Made by a program: the position numbers and the translations under genes. From Corylus avellana (taxonomy: Eukaryota; Streptophyta; Magnoliopsida; Fagales; Betulaceae): DNA of 64,000 nt. Shown in pieces: positions 21,775-33,786 of this stretch. The stretch is taken from contig NC_081545.1 of the NCBI RefSeq assembly GCF_901000735.1, forward strand, positions 23,281,780-23,345,779, given 5' to 3'. The notes under the pieces are model-generated. The model was given only the letters and a program-made list of their open reading frames with translations. It searched no databases and had not been told where the DNA came from. Positions within the stretch are counted from its first letter, which is position 1. The number at the start of each line of letters is the position of its first letter.

Positions 21775-22545
21775 ATGCACTGAAGCTCGGACCATAATCC
21801 GGTCTTTCTCTCCGATGCGACCAGTGATGATTGTAAATGGAGAACCTGGAGGCAGTTTCGGGTGGAAGCTAGTTGGTAAAAGGTGGAGGGCTTCAAGGAC
21901 GTAGTTAAGCAGGCTTGAAGGAAAAAACATAATTGGGAAAGCCCATGGTCAGCTGTTCATGGGAATCTAAGGAGGTGTAAAACAAATGGCAAGCAATGGG
22001 TTAGGAAGAAAATCCAACCCAATGAAGTGCTTATTAGGGAGAAAACTGGAGAGCTAGAACGTCTCCAAACAGCAGCAGACCTTTTGACAATGCAAAAGGA
22101 AAAAATCCTTAAAGATGAATTGCATGGGCTGCTCGAACAGGAAGACATCAAATGGCGGCAAAGGTCCAAAGAGGTGATCGGAATACTAAATACTTCCACG
22201 CATGTGCTAACCATCGTAGAAGTCGAAACACGATTACGATACACGATTACACAGATTTTGGATGAGGAGGGCAGCACGTGTATGACTCAGAGTTCCATTG
22301 AGAAAGCATTTGTTGAGTATTATCAACACCTGTTTACCTCGGCAGCCCACAGAGAATTCAAGACTGCATATAAACTATTGGAGGAAAGGTTCCACCCGAG
22401 ATGAGCACCCAGCTGTTAGCAGAATTCACGGTTGAGGAAGTGCATGCATGGTGCTATGTTTCAGATGGCTCCTGAAAAAGCCTTGGGTCCAGATGAATTT
22501 TTTATTGGTTTCTACCAATAGCACTGGTGAAAAACTTTGTAAAGG
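21775..22545 (+). mobile_element. LINE (L1-type) ORF2 fragment
   Basis: Encodes, with frameshifts, AARSDHNPVFL-like endonuclease end residues, a linker with EKTGELERLQTAADLLT, then QSSIEKAFVEYYQHLFTS and APEKALGPDGF, the start of the reverse transcriptase. It is degenerate (stops after 22404). Its distal part, beyond about 22240, is absent from the left arm, where the CACTA end sits instead. Confidence 0.78.
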
Positions 22546-22856
22546 TATGTTCAAAGTTGATAATTTTACTCGTACAATAATGTAGTATATATACTACAAC
22601 TTAACCTAGTGCAGAACACTACAAGACAAAATCAAATATTACAAAATATATATTCTATACACTAAGCAAATCTTCTAGCATGCTTTCTTGCTGTCCAAGC
22701 CAACCAATACTTGTGCATCTTTCCCTCTAGAACAGATTTGTTTATAGGCTGTATGATTGGGAGAATCTTCTCTGTATGCTATCATAGGTGGTCGTGGAAT
22801 GCTCCAAAACTTTCCATATTGGTTTTTTGATTTCCTGTAGTTAAGGGGATTGTTTG

Positions 22857-23099
22857 TGTTAAATATATTTGATAATATATTAGAAGCGGAAGAAAGAGAG
22901 AGAAGAGAGAGAGAGCGAAAGCACACAATGGACTACATTGTATTGACTCTGATAATAATAATGAATACAGAGACCTCTATTTATAGAGAGGCTAGTAACC
23001 TAATAGTCTAAGAAAAGGTAAACCTAGTAGACTAAGGAAAGGTAAACCTAATAGACTAATAATACCTAAAGAAGTAAATAACAAGTAATATTCTTAACA
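22857..23099 (-). repeat. 3' LTR of the non-autonomous element
   Basis: 243 bp, TG..CA ends, preceded in element orientation by the polypurine tract (GAGGGGGGA on the minus strand just above 23099). Contains a purine-rich (GA)n stretch and TATTTATAG. Confidence 0.9.
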
Positions 23100-24897
23100 T
23101 CCCCCCTCAAACTCAATGTGTAAACTTGAGTTTGGATAAACGAAAAGGGAAAGAAAAATGAATTCGCAGAAAAAGCTGCTTGTGCCGAAACAATTGCCGA
23201 AGTAACGCCATAAAAGTTGTTAGAGACTGGTGGATTCTGCCTGAATTTGAGCAATGCATTTAAGCTAGAGCTTGGTTCACTTGGTGGATTCTGCCTAAAT
23301 TTGAGCAATGCATTTAAGCTGGAGCTTGGTTCACTTGGTGGTAATTTGACTTGAAAACCATATACTAGTAATGAAGAAGCTTGCCTAGTCGGCTGAGAAA
23401 AGTAGGTTGGATTAAAAGGGGCTTGTTTGGCCTGTAACCCTTGGACCGTCTCGCCTTGTCGGCTGAACTAAAGTCTGGCCCATCTAACTAGTAGATCGTC
23501 TCGCCTGGTCAGCTGAGATAAGCAGGGCCGGTTGAAGAGGCTAATCATGCCTGAAACCCTTGGACCGTTAAAAGGTCTGACAAAAAAAAAATTCTCACTA
23601 GTAATGGATCAATGGCCTAGGAGAGGCTGCAGTGACTGGTGATGGCGGCATTTGACAAGGTTATGTAGGTCGGTTGAAAGGGGCTTCTTTGGCCCGAAAA
23701 CCCATGGACCTGAGGAAAGATTGGTTTGACTTGAGAGTGCCTTCCGCAAGAAGAATGAACCGGATTGAACTGCGCCAAAGAACAGGCTATAGAACCGAAT
23801 TGAACAAGCATGAACTAACTTGAACTGCATAAAACAAACGCCTAAATTTGGAGAAGAATCTTGTTTTCTGTCATATAGAGATGCCAAAAGCAAAAATAGA
23901 CCACAAATTATCAGGACGAAAAATTGAGTAGGAAACACCTGGTCAACTTTTTCAGTGGTCAAAGTCAACACAGTCAACAGTCAACAAGGAAAAGTCAACC
24001 CTATCAAGGTGATGACGTGGCAGATCTTTCGATGTGCTGATGTGGCAGTTAGCTGACGTGGCATATGAGTTGACACGGCAGGGGCAGATGACGTGGCAGA
24101 GACAAGATAGGGCTGACGTGGATCTCTGAAAGGATGACACGTGGCTGCAGAAAATAGAAGAAATTCACTGGCGCGTGTGATACACGCGCTTCACTGCGGC
24201 GGAGCTGTGGCGCGTGAATCCCACGCGCAGAAGCTTCTACTGGCGCGTGGAGGCGCGTCCAACGTGGTATGGCGGCGTTCTCGGTGGCGATGTGACCGTC
24301 GTCGACGGATCTATGGAGCGGTGGGCGAAACCAAGCTGATCCACCTCACCTGACGGCGCATGGAGGCACTGCAGCGGCGCGTGGACTGAGAGCAGCACCT
24401 TATGGCAGCGCGTGTCGGTGCGTCAGAGTGTCTTTGGCAGATATCTCGACAGATCTGGACTCGTCTGGTCTTGATCTGGCGATTGACGGTACCGTTGTTG
24501 TGATCGGAGCTTTGTAGAGGTCCGTGGCGGAACGGCTGTGGTGGAGCAACCGAAACTTGAGGCGGCGCGTGGAGGCGCGACTTATAACCTTTGGCTGCGT
24601 TCTGGACTGAATTGAGACTACCGGCGGAAGATCTATGGAACGGCACCACAACCTGGCTGATCCACCAAACGTGGTGGCATGTGAACAAATCAAAAGCACC
24701 TTTGGGCGGCGATGAGGCTGTGTGTGGCGACTATAGACTGAGCGGCTCCGGATTTATTGGCTGGCACAATTTTGAGACTATAAGCAGCAGAAAATTTGGC
24801 GGCGCGTGATGTAGGGCGACGAGACTGAAATTCTTTAAAAGAAAAAACGCCAGAAAAGACGTTTATTGAAGGCCACAGAAAAGTGGCTCTGATACCA

Positions 24898-25140
24898 TGT
24901 TAAATATATTGGATAATATATTAGAAGCAGAAGAAAGAGAGAGAAGAGAGAGAGAGCGAAAGCACACAATGGACTATATTGTATTGACTCTGATAATAAT
25001 AATGAATACAGAGACCTCTATTTATATAGAGGCTAGTAACCTAATAGTCTAAGGAAAGGTAAACCTAGTAGACTAAGGAAAGGTAAATCTAATAGACTAA
25101 TAATACCTAAAGAAGTAAATAACAAGTAATATTCTTAACA
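24898..25140 (-). repeat. 5' LTR of the non-autonomous element
   Basis: 243 bp, near-identical to the left copy. The primer-binding site follows directly (TGGTATCAGAG, reverse complement ending at 24896). Confidence 0.9.
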
Positions 25141-25240
25141 GTTTGCATACGAGTCTACGCTCGAGCCTTTGCGGGCTTGCTTGCTTGCGCTCGAGCACAA
25201 GGAACATGCACTCTCCTTGACAGAATGATATACTTTAACA

Positions 25241-26039
25241 CCCCCTCGCAAGTTGATGGGGGATCAACCACCAACAACTTAGACTTCAAAGCAAGGAATT
25301 GAGTTGATGGGAGTCCTTTGGTAAATAAATCAACCACTTGATATCATGAGTAGAAATGAACGTAAGTAAAATATCACAATTGAGTACCTTCTCTCTAACA
25401 AAATGGTAATCAACTTCTATGTGTTTAATTCTAGCATGGAATACTGGATTAGAAGCTAATGCTAATGCACTGATATTGTCACACCACAAGACTGGAGGAG
25501 TTGCTAAATAGACTCTAATTTACTTGAGTAACATTCTAATCTAGAACAATTCTGCAGTAGTGATGGGGAGTGACCTATTCTCTGCTTCTGTGCTGGACCT
25601 TGACACTACAGCCTGCTTCTTTGCACTCTAGGCTATAAGACAGTCACCTAAGAACACTGCAAATCCAATAGTGGATCTATGGTTATCTGGACACCTTGCT
25701 CAGTCAGAGTCACAGAATGCAATCAACTGAAGATTGTTTTCGCTGTAATACAGGCCATGATCATGAGTGCCATTGAGGTATCTCAGGACCCTCTTTTCTG
25801 CAATCCAGTGGGTGAAAGATGGAGCATGCATATGCTAACACAGTTGGTTGACTGAATATGCTATCTATGGCCGTGTGAGGGTGCAATACTGGAGTGTCCC
25901 CACAACTTGTCTATAAATAGTAGGATCTATAAAGAGTTCACCTTCAAGTTTGGAGAGTTTGGAGCATGAGGTGTAGGGAGTCTTGGATGGTTTGGCTTCT
26001 GCCATGTGTGTCTTGTGCAACAATTCAGAGATGTATTTG
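25241..26039 (-). mobile_element. Ty1/copia pol fragment (RT end and RNase H), cut by gap
   Basis: Minus-strand frames contain, with stops and shifts, RT-end motifs (TLTRP*IAYSVNQLC; ALRYLNGTHDHGLYYSE-like), RNase H signatures (SAKKQAVVSRSSTEAENR, WCDNISALALASNPVFHARIKHIEVDYHF) and the C-terminal DLFTKGLPSTQF. The order is that of copia pol. It lies just inside the presumed 3' LTR and runs into the second gap, so the 5' part is unseen. The many lesions make it inactive. Confidence 0.85.
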
Positions 26040-26139
26040 NNNNNNNNNNNNNNNNNNNNNNNNNNNNNNNNNNNNNNNNNNNNNNNNNNNNNNNNNNNNN
26101 NNNNNNNNNNNNNNNNNNNNNNNNNNNNNNNNNNNNNNN
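26040..26139. other. Assembly gap, 100 N
   Basis: Exactly 100 N of unknown real length. On the left is a copia fragment, on the right the middle of GT90 intron 1. Exon 1 of copy 4, and about 1 kb expected from copy 2, should fall in this gap or in misplaced sequence. Confidence 1.
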
Positions 26140-28990
26140 TTTAAAAATTAAAATGAACATGTTTAATTTGTTCAGCTAATTACTATTGATTTAGATGGAA
26201 AGTACAAATTAATATCATAAATTTCAAAATAAATAAACTTCAAATTACACTGAACTAAAATTTATAAGAATAAATAATACAATGATGATAATTTAAGAAA
26301 ACTATGGCATTTATTTTATTTTATTTTTTAAAATAGTAATGATATATATCATACCCTAGTTAGAGAGAGAAGTACAAAAAAAATTAAATAAGAGTAAGTT
26401 AATATAGCTAAACGATTAGTCATGTTAAACGAGAAGCTAACTTTGTGACTCATGGGCTAGCTAAGGAAGTTACTAGAAAAGTTATTGATCATGTTTGGAT
26501 TGAGGAGATCCATCGTTGTATTTCTAAAATATTATCATCATTTGAATGAAGAGTTATCTTTTTTCTCAAAAAAAAAAAAAAAAAGAAGAAGAAGAAAGAA
26601 ATAAGGAGAAAGTTAATATACATATCATAATAAAACGTTTAGCCCAAAAGTCCAATAAATATATTAATTATTATTTTTCTTAAAACGTTATCAATATGGG
26701 ACACTAATCTATTCCATTGCTATTGCATTATTGACATGGCATTATCAATTTATCATTGAATTTTCATTTTTCTTTCATTGAGGGTGGATTTGTGTGGTAC
26801 ATGCATATAGCATTACTCTTCTGAGAAGAGTAACATTACATAGTATACTATCATCTCACATTTATTCTAAAAATTGATGTGGGTTTGACTGTATTCATTA
26901 ACCTTTGACTGTACTCATTGAATTTGCAAACAAACAGAAAGACTAATAAGCAATTTAGGAGTATAAATAAGTGTAAATACTAATGCGGTTATTTATAATA
27001 GAGGCGTGATAAAACAAAGCGGGAACAACGTATCATGCGGCGTGAGTGTCGGTGACCCTCGCATCAAGTCATCGAGGCCCACGAGTTTTTCGCTATGACT
27101 TACACGAGCACGTGGGGCCTCTTTTGGTCCCGATGGTTCTAGTTCATGCATAGAGTCTTACAATTCTGCCCCTGCACATAGTCGTACATGATATTTCTTT
27201 CTTTCTTTCTTTATAAAATTTTCAAAGTAAGCGTTAAAAAATAATTATTTAATTTAACACTGTATTTTAGGAATTAAATTATGTTCACTATTTGACTAAT
27301 AGAATTTCCCATTATTGACTTTCCTCATTGTGCTCCCTGCTCCGTGTCAATGTCACAGGGTTTAGCTGGCAATTTACCGCCCCGACCGTCGATACTAACT
27401 ACAAGAACATCCCACATATACCCTCACAGAAATCCGCAATTCCCGAAAACGCCCTCACACCCAATTGAGATCCCATTCAACTGTGCAGCCTACAACTTCA
27501 CACGGACCTGCCCTTCCAACTACCCAACGACTTTCCATCCAGAAGAAGATCCTGACCGTCCACCACCCGACACGTGTCCAGAATACTTCCGTTGGATCTA
27601 TGAAGATCTTCGTCCCTGGGCCTACACAGGGATCACGAGGGACATGGTGGGGAGGGCCAAACGGACGGCCAACTTTAGATTGGTGATAGTGAAGGGCAGG
27701 GCTTACGTGGAGAAATATCAGAGGGCGTTTCAGACAAGAGATGTTTTTACGTTGTGGGGAATCCTACAGTTACTACGGAGGTACCCGGGTCAAGTGCCTG
27801 ACTTGGAGCTGATGTTTGATTGCGTTGATTGGCCAGTCATAAAGACAAGGGACTATCGACGATCCAACGCCTCGGACCCACCACCGCTGTTTCGGTACTG
27901 TAGTGATGATGACTCACTGGATATTGTTTTCCCTGATTGGTCTTTCTGGGGATGGTAAGACCTTTTTTTCTTCTCTAGAAAAACTAATACCATAATTTTA
28001 TTTTATAATTACCCCAACAAAAATAATGCTCAAGACTCTCCTGGCATTCTATCTCTGATTTAGCAATAAAAATCACTATGATGACTTTTGGTGCTACCGC
28101 TGAAAGTGTGCATTTAGGAGTGTGAGAGTGAGAGTATGATAACATTTCTCTATCTTACAATGCTCATGTGGTGACAGTCTCCGCTAACCTCCCTCTTGAC
28201 CCAAAGTTAGTTGGGACTATAAGTTGCTAACTTTAGAATAATTATGAAATAAAAATGTCGCGACTTAAACATTAGAATATTTTCTTTTTTCAAATTTTAA
28301 TTATTATTTCAATATTAAATGCATTCGATATTAAAATATAAAAACATGATAAATATTGAATTATTAAATGGAAATACGATAATAAATGCATATAAAAAAA
28401 ATGAATTATTTAATTTCTAAATAATAGTTGTGTAGTGTTCAGGAGGCTGCTTGTCTCCTGGAGTTTCTGGCTAAATAATAGCTAGGGTGCTTTGTACTTA
28501 AATGTTGATATATATACATGAAAGAATTACTCATTCATCAAAAATAAAAAATAAAAAATAAAAAACTTAACAATTAATGCACCTTGTGCAGGAGATTACG
28601 GTGACCATTTTCATCATATCATTGAAATGATATCATTTAATTTCCTACTGAATAATACTTAATTCTCTTGTTTAAGGAAAATCTTCAGGATTATATTGAT
28701 TGTTATAGGGAAAAACTTTTCCATTCAATTGATTTTGTATCGTCTGCTTCCTAAGTCCTAACATGACATGTACTCTTGTGTAGGGCTGAGATCAATATAA
28801 AGCCATGGGAATCTTTGTTGAGAGACCTAAAAGAAGGAAACAAGAGGATAAGATGGATGGATAGGGAACCTTATGCTTACTGGAAGGGCAATCCGACGGT
28901 TGCTGTAACAAGACAAGAGCTCCTCAAATGTAATGTCTCAGAAAATCAGGATTGGAACGCTCGTGTATATGCTCAGGTAATATTATGAAT
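26140..28990 (+). repeat. Direct duplicate of 10379-13684
   Basis: Intron 1 (from 10379), exon 2, intron 2 and exon 3 of copy 2 recur here with very few differences, including the shared oligo-A/GAA tract near 10820/26580. The main structural difference is the absence of the hAT MITE at 12375-12927. The similarity is much higher than between copy 2 and copy 1. Confidence 0.95.
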
Positions 28991-31900
28991 TTCTTTCTTT
29001 CTTTCAATTATCTGTTATGGATGATATTCTGGCCTAGCATCAAAAGAGGAACGGCAATTCGGCTCTCGAACTTAGTTTATAGTTTTCAGTGGGAAGGCAC
29101 ATGCTTATTATAATACAATGAGATTAAAGACAAATCCCATGATTCATCCCAATAAACATGGAAATACATTTAACAAATGCTAAAGATGGAAATACAATAA
29201 GAGGCGGCGATGACCTTAGCACGGAGTTTTTTTGATGTAGAAGCTGACAATCAATTTGAATATCCTTAGTGCATTCAGGAAAACTGGATTGCCAGCTATA
29301 TGAAGAGTGGCTTGTTATCACAATAGAGCTTGATAGGTGCAGGTGACCTATGCTAAGGTCTTGGAAAGTAACTTGAGCCAAAGAAGTTTAAAAGTGGTGG
29401 CAGCCATGGCACGATATTAGGCTTAGTTTAGCAAGATATAGGATTGTCACCAAGTTTAGTGAAGCAACCAGTGGTGGAGCGCCGAGTAACAGGACAGCTT
29501 GTCCAATTAGAGTTTGAAAAACCAGAAATCTGGAAGTCGCATTTAGAAGGTGAGAAAATATGCAACAATTAGAATGCACTCACCCTAGAAGGCGATGGAA
29601 AGATTGGCTTGAAATTGCAGACATCACGCTACATTGAGGAGATGTCAGTATTTATGTTCAGCTACTCCATTTTGTTGAGGGGTTTCAACACAAGTATGCT
29701 CATGGATTATGCTCTGCTCATGAAAGAAAAGTTGCATTCTATTTGACAAAAATGCTTGCCTGTTGATCAGTACGTATATGACAAACTGAACATGAAAATT
29801 TATTTTTGATTAGAAGGCGGATATGTTTAGGGCAAGTGTAAGTTTCAAATTTGAACATCAAATATGCCCCCATGTTCCGAGGATAATCATCAACAATAGT
29901 AAAAAATAATGAGCACCCATGTGTGAAGGAGTTGGGTAGCCTCCCCAAATATCACAATGAATTGAATTAAAAATGACAGTACTTTTATTGCAATGCAAGG
30001 GAAAAGGACGACGAGGCTGCTTAGCCTGTTCACAAACATCACAATAAGAAGTTGAACTAGAAATAAAAATTTTTTTTAATCAAATGAGAGGCTGACAAGT
30101 GCCCAGGATGCTGATGCTACAAGGCAGGGTCAGGTGCATTTCGAAAGTGCATGGCACTAGACAATGGTTGTGGCAAGGGCTTGTAATAGTAGAGTCCATC
30201 ACAAACTTCACCATTCAAATAAGCTTCCTCAAGGACAGGTCCTAAAAAACATAAAAGGTGGGAAAAAGAATGGCAACACAAATTCATGCTTTAGTTGATT
30301 TGCTAATAGAAAGTAGATTAAATTCAAAATCTGGAACATAGAGAACAATATTCAAGGATAGAGTTGGGGATAATCTGACTCGTCCAATGCATAAAATAGG
30401 AACAATATCACCCATGGGAAGCATAATGGGACTAGCATTAGAAATTTCATGAGAGGTAGTGAAGTGTGGCAACATAGATGTCATGTGGTCAGAGGCTCCA
30501 GTATCTATGATCCAATCAGACAAATCAGAAGAAGGAACTGAATTACAAGGTTGAGGTGAGAATTATCAGCAAGATTGGCACCCATGGGTTGATGTTGGGT
30601 GATAGAAGTTCCATTAACTGACGATATTGGTCAGCAGAAAGCCCTGTAATAGCACTCTCTTGTTGTTGCAATGAACCATGACTTGGCTGCATGATGAGAC
30701 GAGGAACCCTTGTTAATAGCAGTTTTCTGATTCGTACATGAATGATCCCAATTGGGTGGATAACCCACTAGTATGTAGCACTTTGCTTTCCAACGACCAA
30801 GAGCACAACAATGGTCACACTTTGGTCGGCCTTGGCCTCATCCCTTTGACTCATCAAAATGATAACTGGGAGTCTTTGGAGTCTTGAGGTTTGCTGCCAT
30901 GGCTACTTTATCAGATGTGTTTGGCAATGGTAAATGAAGCAGCCTTTGTTTTTCTTCTTGATGTATGATGGAATACATCTTTCCGACATTAGGAGAGGAT
31001 CCATGGCAATAATTTGACTATGGATAGATGTATATGAATCATTGAAGGAATTGAATATAAGCTCAGTTTCTTGCATTTGTGTGAGTTCCTTAAGTGAACC
31101 GCGTGAACAAATCTGGGATGAAAATGAGTGTGTTCAACTCATCCCTATAGGATTTGATTGTATTGTATTAGACAGCAACAGACATTTGATACTGACTCAA
31201 GTTACATTTATCTCTTTTCAGTTTAAAAATTCTAGGATTATTGCTTTGAGAAAAATGTTCTTCTAAATCAGTCCATACCTCTTGAGGACTGTTACGTTAT
31301 ACAATGCTGTTGATCAGTGATTTTTCAATCGAGTTGAGGATCCAAGATAGCACCATGTTGTTGCACATTTCCTACAGTAGAATCTCTGCTATGTTTGATT
31401 TTGGTTTGGTGAGTGTCCCATCTACAAAACCAAGATTATTCTTGGCGTTTAACACATCTTCATAGCCTTTTTCAAGGTGGTGTAATTTTCACTGTTGAGC
31501 GGGGTGGAAACCAAAACCGTTTCAGGATGATCAGCGGGATGAAGGAAATATGGGGACGAGATATTACTCGTTTCGGTAATGTTGCGGTTTCTCCATTCGG
31601 TGAAGTTGTGTCACCTGTTGGACACAGTGACGATATAGATGAATCTGTCACAAAGAGTTGACAGAAGGAAAAACTACAATGAAGGCAAATATTGCTAAAA
31701 TAAATTCAGCAAGTTGTATATCAGGCCATGAAAGGCCATGGAGCAGAACAACGAAGGAGATCTGGAGATGAAAGAATGTTCTCTGTATTGATGTGTTTTG
31801 TACAGTCGTGTTTTTGCTTATTAAACAATGAGACTAAAGACAAATCCCATAAATCGTGCACTAAACATGGAAATACAGTTATCAAATGCTAAAGATGGAA

Positions 31901-33350
31901 ATACAGTAATTGAATATTCATCACAGCTGAGGGTATACGGCAACGAGGAAATCAGAATGCTGTAATAAGGGAAGCTCCAAGTGGAGCATTCTTTAGGGTG
32001 TAGGTGGGAACCTATCATAGGAATATACCCTTTTAAAAAAGATCAAGGGCATTTTGTTCTAATTATCTACAGGTTTTATTAATTATTGCTGCCTGTGTGT
32101 TCTTGAGTAACATGTAACATAAGGGTTTTTATGGTAATGGGGATTGATAGGGTAATCTTTTCCTTCTGAGCACATGGAATTTTGCAAATATGTTGTGTCA
32201 TCTATCACAAAAATGTAGCAACTTTTATGATAATTATAAATCCATTTGCAGGATTGGATGCGGGAATCACAGGAAGGGTACAAGCAGTCAGACTTGGCTA
32301 GCCAATGCAATCATAGGTGAAAGATTTAAATTTTCACGTTTTGTGCATGGCACGTGTTTTTTCAGTTCTGATTTTTTATCAGATAATTTGTTTGCTCTAC
32401 TCCATGTATGTTCACTTTGTACTCTCTCTCTATTTGCATTATCAATTATTAATTTTGGTTTTCACAATGTATGCAGGTATAAGATCTATATTGAAGGCTC
32501 TGCCTGGTCTGTCAGTGAAAAATACATTCTTGCTTGTGATTCTGTTTCCTTTCTGGTAAAGCCCCACTACTATGATTTCTTCACGAGAAGTTTGAAGCCA
32601 GTGCACCACTACTGGCCTATTAGGGATGACGACAAGTGCAGATCTATTAAGTTTGCTGTAGATTGGGGCAATGGCCACAAGAAAAAGGTAATATTATACT
32701 TAGGCTTGTTCAACAGATGTTGTAGATGACTATGTAAGTATTATCAGTGCCAAACATTGCTATAAGGGAATGATTTCAGATAATAAGTTTTGAACTTTCT
32801 CAGGCTTGATAGAAGTTATTGCTTAGAAGCTTAGTTAGTGGCTTTCAAATGTCAAATTATCTCATCATTTTTTGTTCTTTTGCAATTTGTAACTCATATG
32901 AGTACAAAAGAAAAAGAGCAGAACAACTAGTTTAACTGCAGATATATTTCACTTTTCTTATTTACTTATGTTTCTTGGATTATTCAGGCACAAGAAATTG
33001 GGAAAGCAGCAAGCGAATTCATTCAAGAGGAGTTGAAGATGGATTATGTGTATGATTACATGTTTCATCTTTTAAATCAGTATGCTAAGCTCTTAACATT
33101 TAAGCCCATTAGACCCAGACATGCTGTTGAACTCTGTTCAGAGACGATGGCTTGCCCAGCAGAAGGATTGCAGAAGAAATTTTTTAAGGAATCCATGGTA
33201 AAAGGTCCCAAGTACACGAGCCCATGCACTATGCCTCCACCATTTGATCCTCCATCTCTTCATGCCTTTCTTAAGACAAAGGAAAATACAATAAAACAAG
33301 TGGAATTATGGGAGAAAAAGTTTTGGGAAAATCAAAATAAGCAGGCTTAG
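27359..33350 (+). CDS. GT90/CAP10 glycosyltransferase, copy 4 (exon 1 missing in gap)
   Basis: Exons at 27359-27954, 28784-28976, 32252-32316, 32477-32687 and 32988-33350 with consistent phases, stop TAG, and AATAAA at 33459. Exon 2 starts GLAGNLPPRP and continues into the CAP10 domain (CPEYFRWIYEDLRPW, FPDWSFWGW, YKIYIEGSAWSVSEKYILACDS). The exon 1 anchor is not present because the contig begins in intron 1. The last coding part is split into three exons, whereas copies 1 and 3 have one. Intron 3 is enlarged to 3.3 kb by a degenerate copia element. The frame is open and all motifs of copy 1 are kept, so the gene is probably functional if exon 1 exists. The role is inferred from the GT90 family as for copy 1. 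Confidence 0.88.
29040..31790 (-). mobile_element. Degenerate Ty1/copia element in intron 3 of copy 4
   Basis: Minus-strand remnants in order: a gag zinc knuckle (CDHC..LGRWKAKCY followed by GYPPNW, about 30860-30740), aspartic protease (DWIIDTGASDHMTS at 30517 downwards) and an integrase-core piece (FFTIVDDYPRNMGAYLMFKFET near 29900). Frameshifts and stops are frequent. Direct repeats of about 100 bp at 29102-29205 and 31816-31910 (both with AAAGACAAATCCCAT) may be eroded LTR parts. The reverse transcriptase appears deleted. Confidence 0.75.
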
Positions 33351-33680
33351 AAGGTTTCTTTTCAAATTTGAAGTCTACATGTAAATGTATATTTCGTATT
33401 CAGTTACTGCTCAATTAGTTTTTTCATATATGTCCCATTTTATATGCTATCAACACAGAATAAATAAATCATTATTTGAGTAGTTAAGAGTTGAGAAATT
33501 TCTTTTTCTATTGATGTTGATCACTGTGGTGCATGTGTCTGTCTGGTTAAAATGTATTGCGGGATTTGAAGGTAGCAATTGTAAGCTTTAAATAGAGTAT
33601 CATTTTAGACTTGCTCGAACACAAGATAGAATCCTCTCTATTCCTAATAAAATGTAGAAGATTTATTTAATGGTCATGAT

Positions 33681-33786
33681 TTAAAGTTTGTGCATCTAAC
33701 GAGGTATATGATGTCAATGTTAACATGTTTTTTAAAAAATTTAAATAATATGAGATCATATACATCGTTAGATACACAAACTTTAA
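33681..33786. mobile_element. Short MITE-like inverted repeat (106 bp)
   Basis: Begins TTAAAGTTTGTGCATCTAAC and ends in its approximate reverse complement (GTTAGATACACAAACTTTAA), with arms of about 35 bp. The equivalent 3' flank of copy 1 (near 8625) lacks it. TTAA-type ends would fit a small stowaway/PIF-like or unknown MITE; the family is not assigned. Confidence 0.6.

Larger units (their letters stand above)
13785..22240 (-). repeat. Right arm of the large inverted duplication (partner 2371-9540)
   Basis: Reverse-complement counterpart of 2371-9540, containing GT90 pseudogene copy 3. It starts directly at the gap and ends in a LINE fragment, where the left arm is interrupted by the CACTA end. 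It is longer than the partner because of a hAT MITE and an inverted-repeat element present only here. Confidence 0.9.
22857..25140 (-). mobile_element. Non-autonomous LTR retrotransposon (2.28 kb), complete
   Basis: Two 243-bp LTRs (22857-23099 and 24898-25140) start TGTTAAATAT and end TTCTTAACA, and differ at about six positions by eye. The 5-bp target duplication GTTTG stands at 22852-22856 and 25141-25145. Next to the right LTR the minus strand reads ATGGTATCAGAG, a copia-type initiator tRNA-Met primer site. Next to the left LTR is a G-rich polypurine tract. These fix a minus-strand orientation. The 1.8-kb interior encodes no gag or pol. It holds a tandem repeat with TGGTGGATTCTGCCT near 23225-23330, GACGTGGCAG repeats (24010-24140) and GGCGCGTG repeats (24170-24810). 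It must use proteins made elsewhere. Confidence 0.92.
22610..25240 (-). mobile_element. Presumed 3' LTR of an outer Ty1/copia element, split by a nested insertion
   Basis: On the minus strand the polypurine tract (about 25255-25241) is followed at 25240 by TGTTAAAGTATATC, a typical LTR start. The LTR continues to 25146, is interrupted by the element 22857-25140 with its GTTTG duplication, and resumes at 22856 to about 22610, ending near TTCTGCA. Its partner LTR would lie beyond the second gap, so the length and right boundary are inferred. Confidence 0.6.

Noticed and set aside
22617..22627. Second CACTA terminus (CACTACAAGAC)
   Set aside because: No subterminal repeat array follows it and it lies at the edge of the presumed copia LTR; probably chance.
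24141..24809. Several overlapping ORFs with many arginines
   Set aside because: Produced by GGCGCGTG repeats in the interior of the non-autonomous LTR element; not conserved between frames and no domain.
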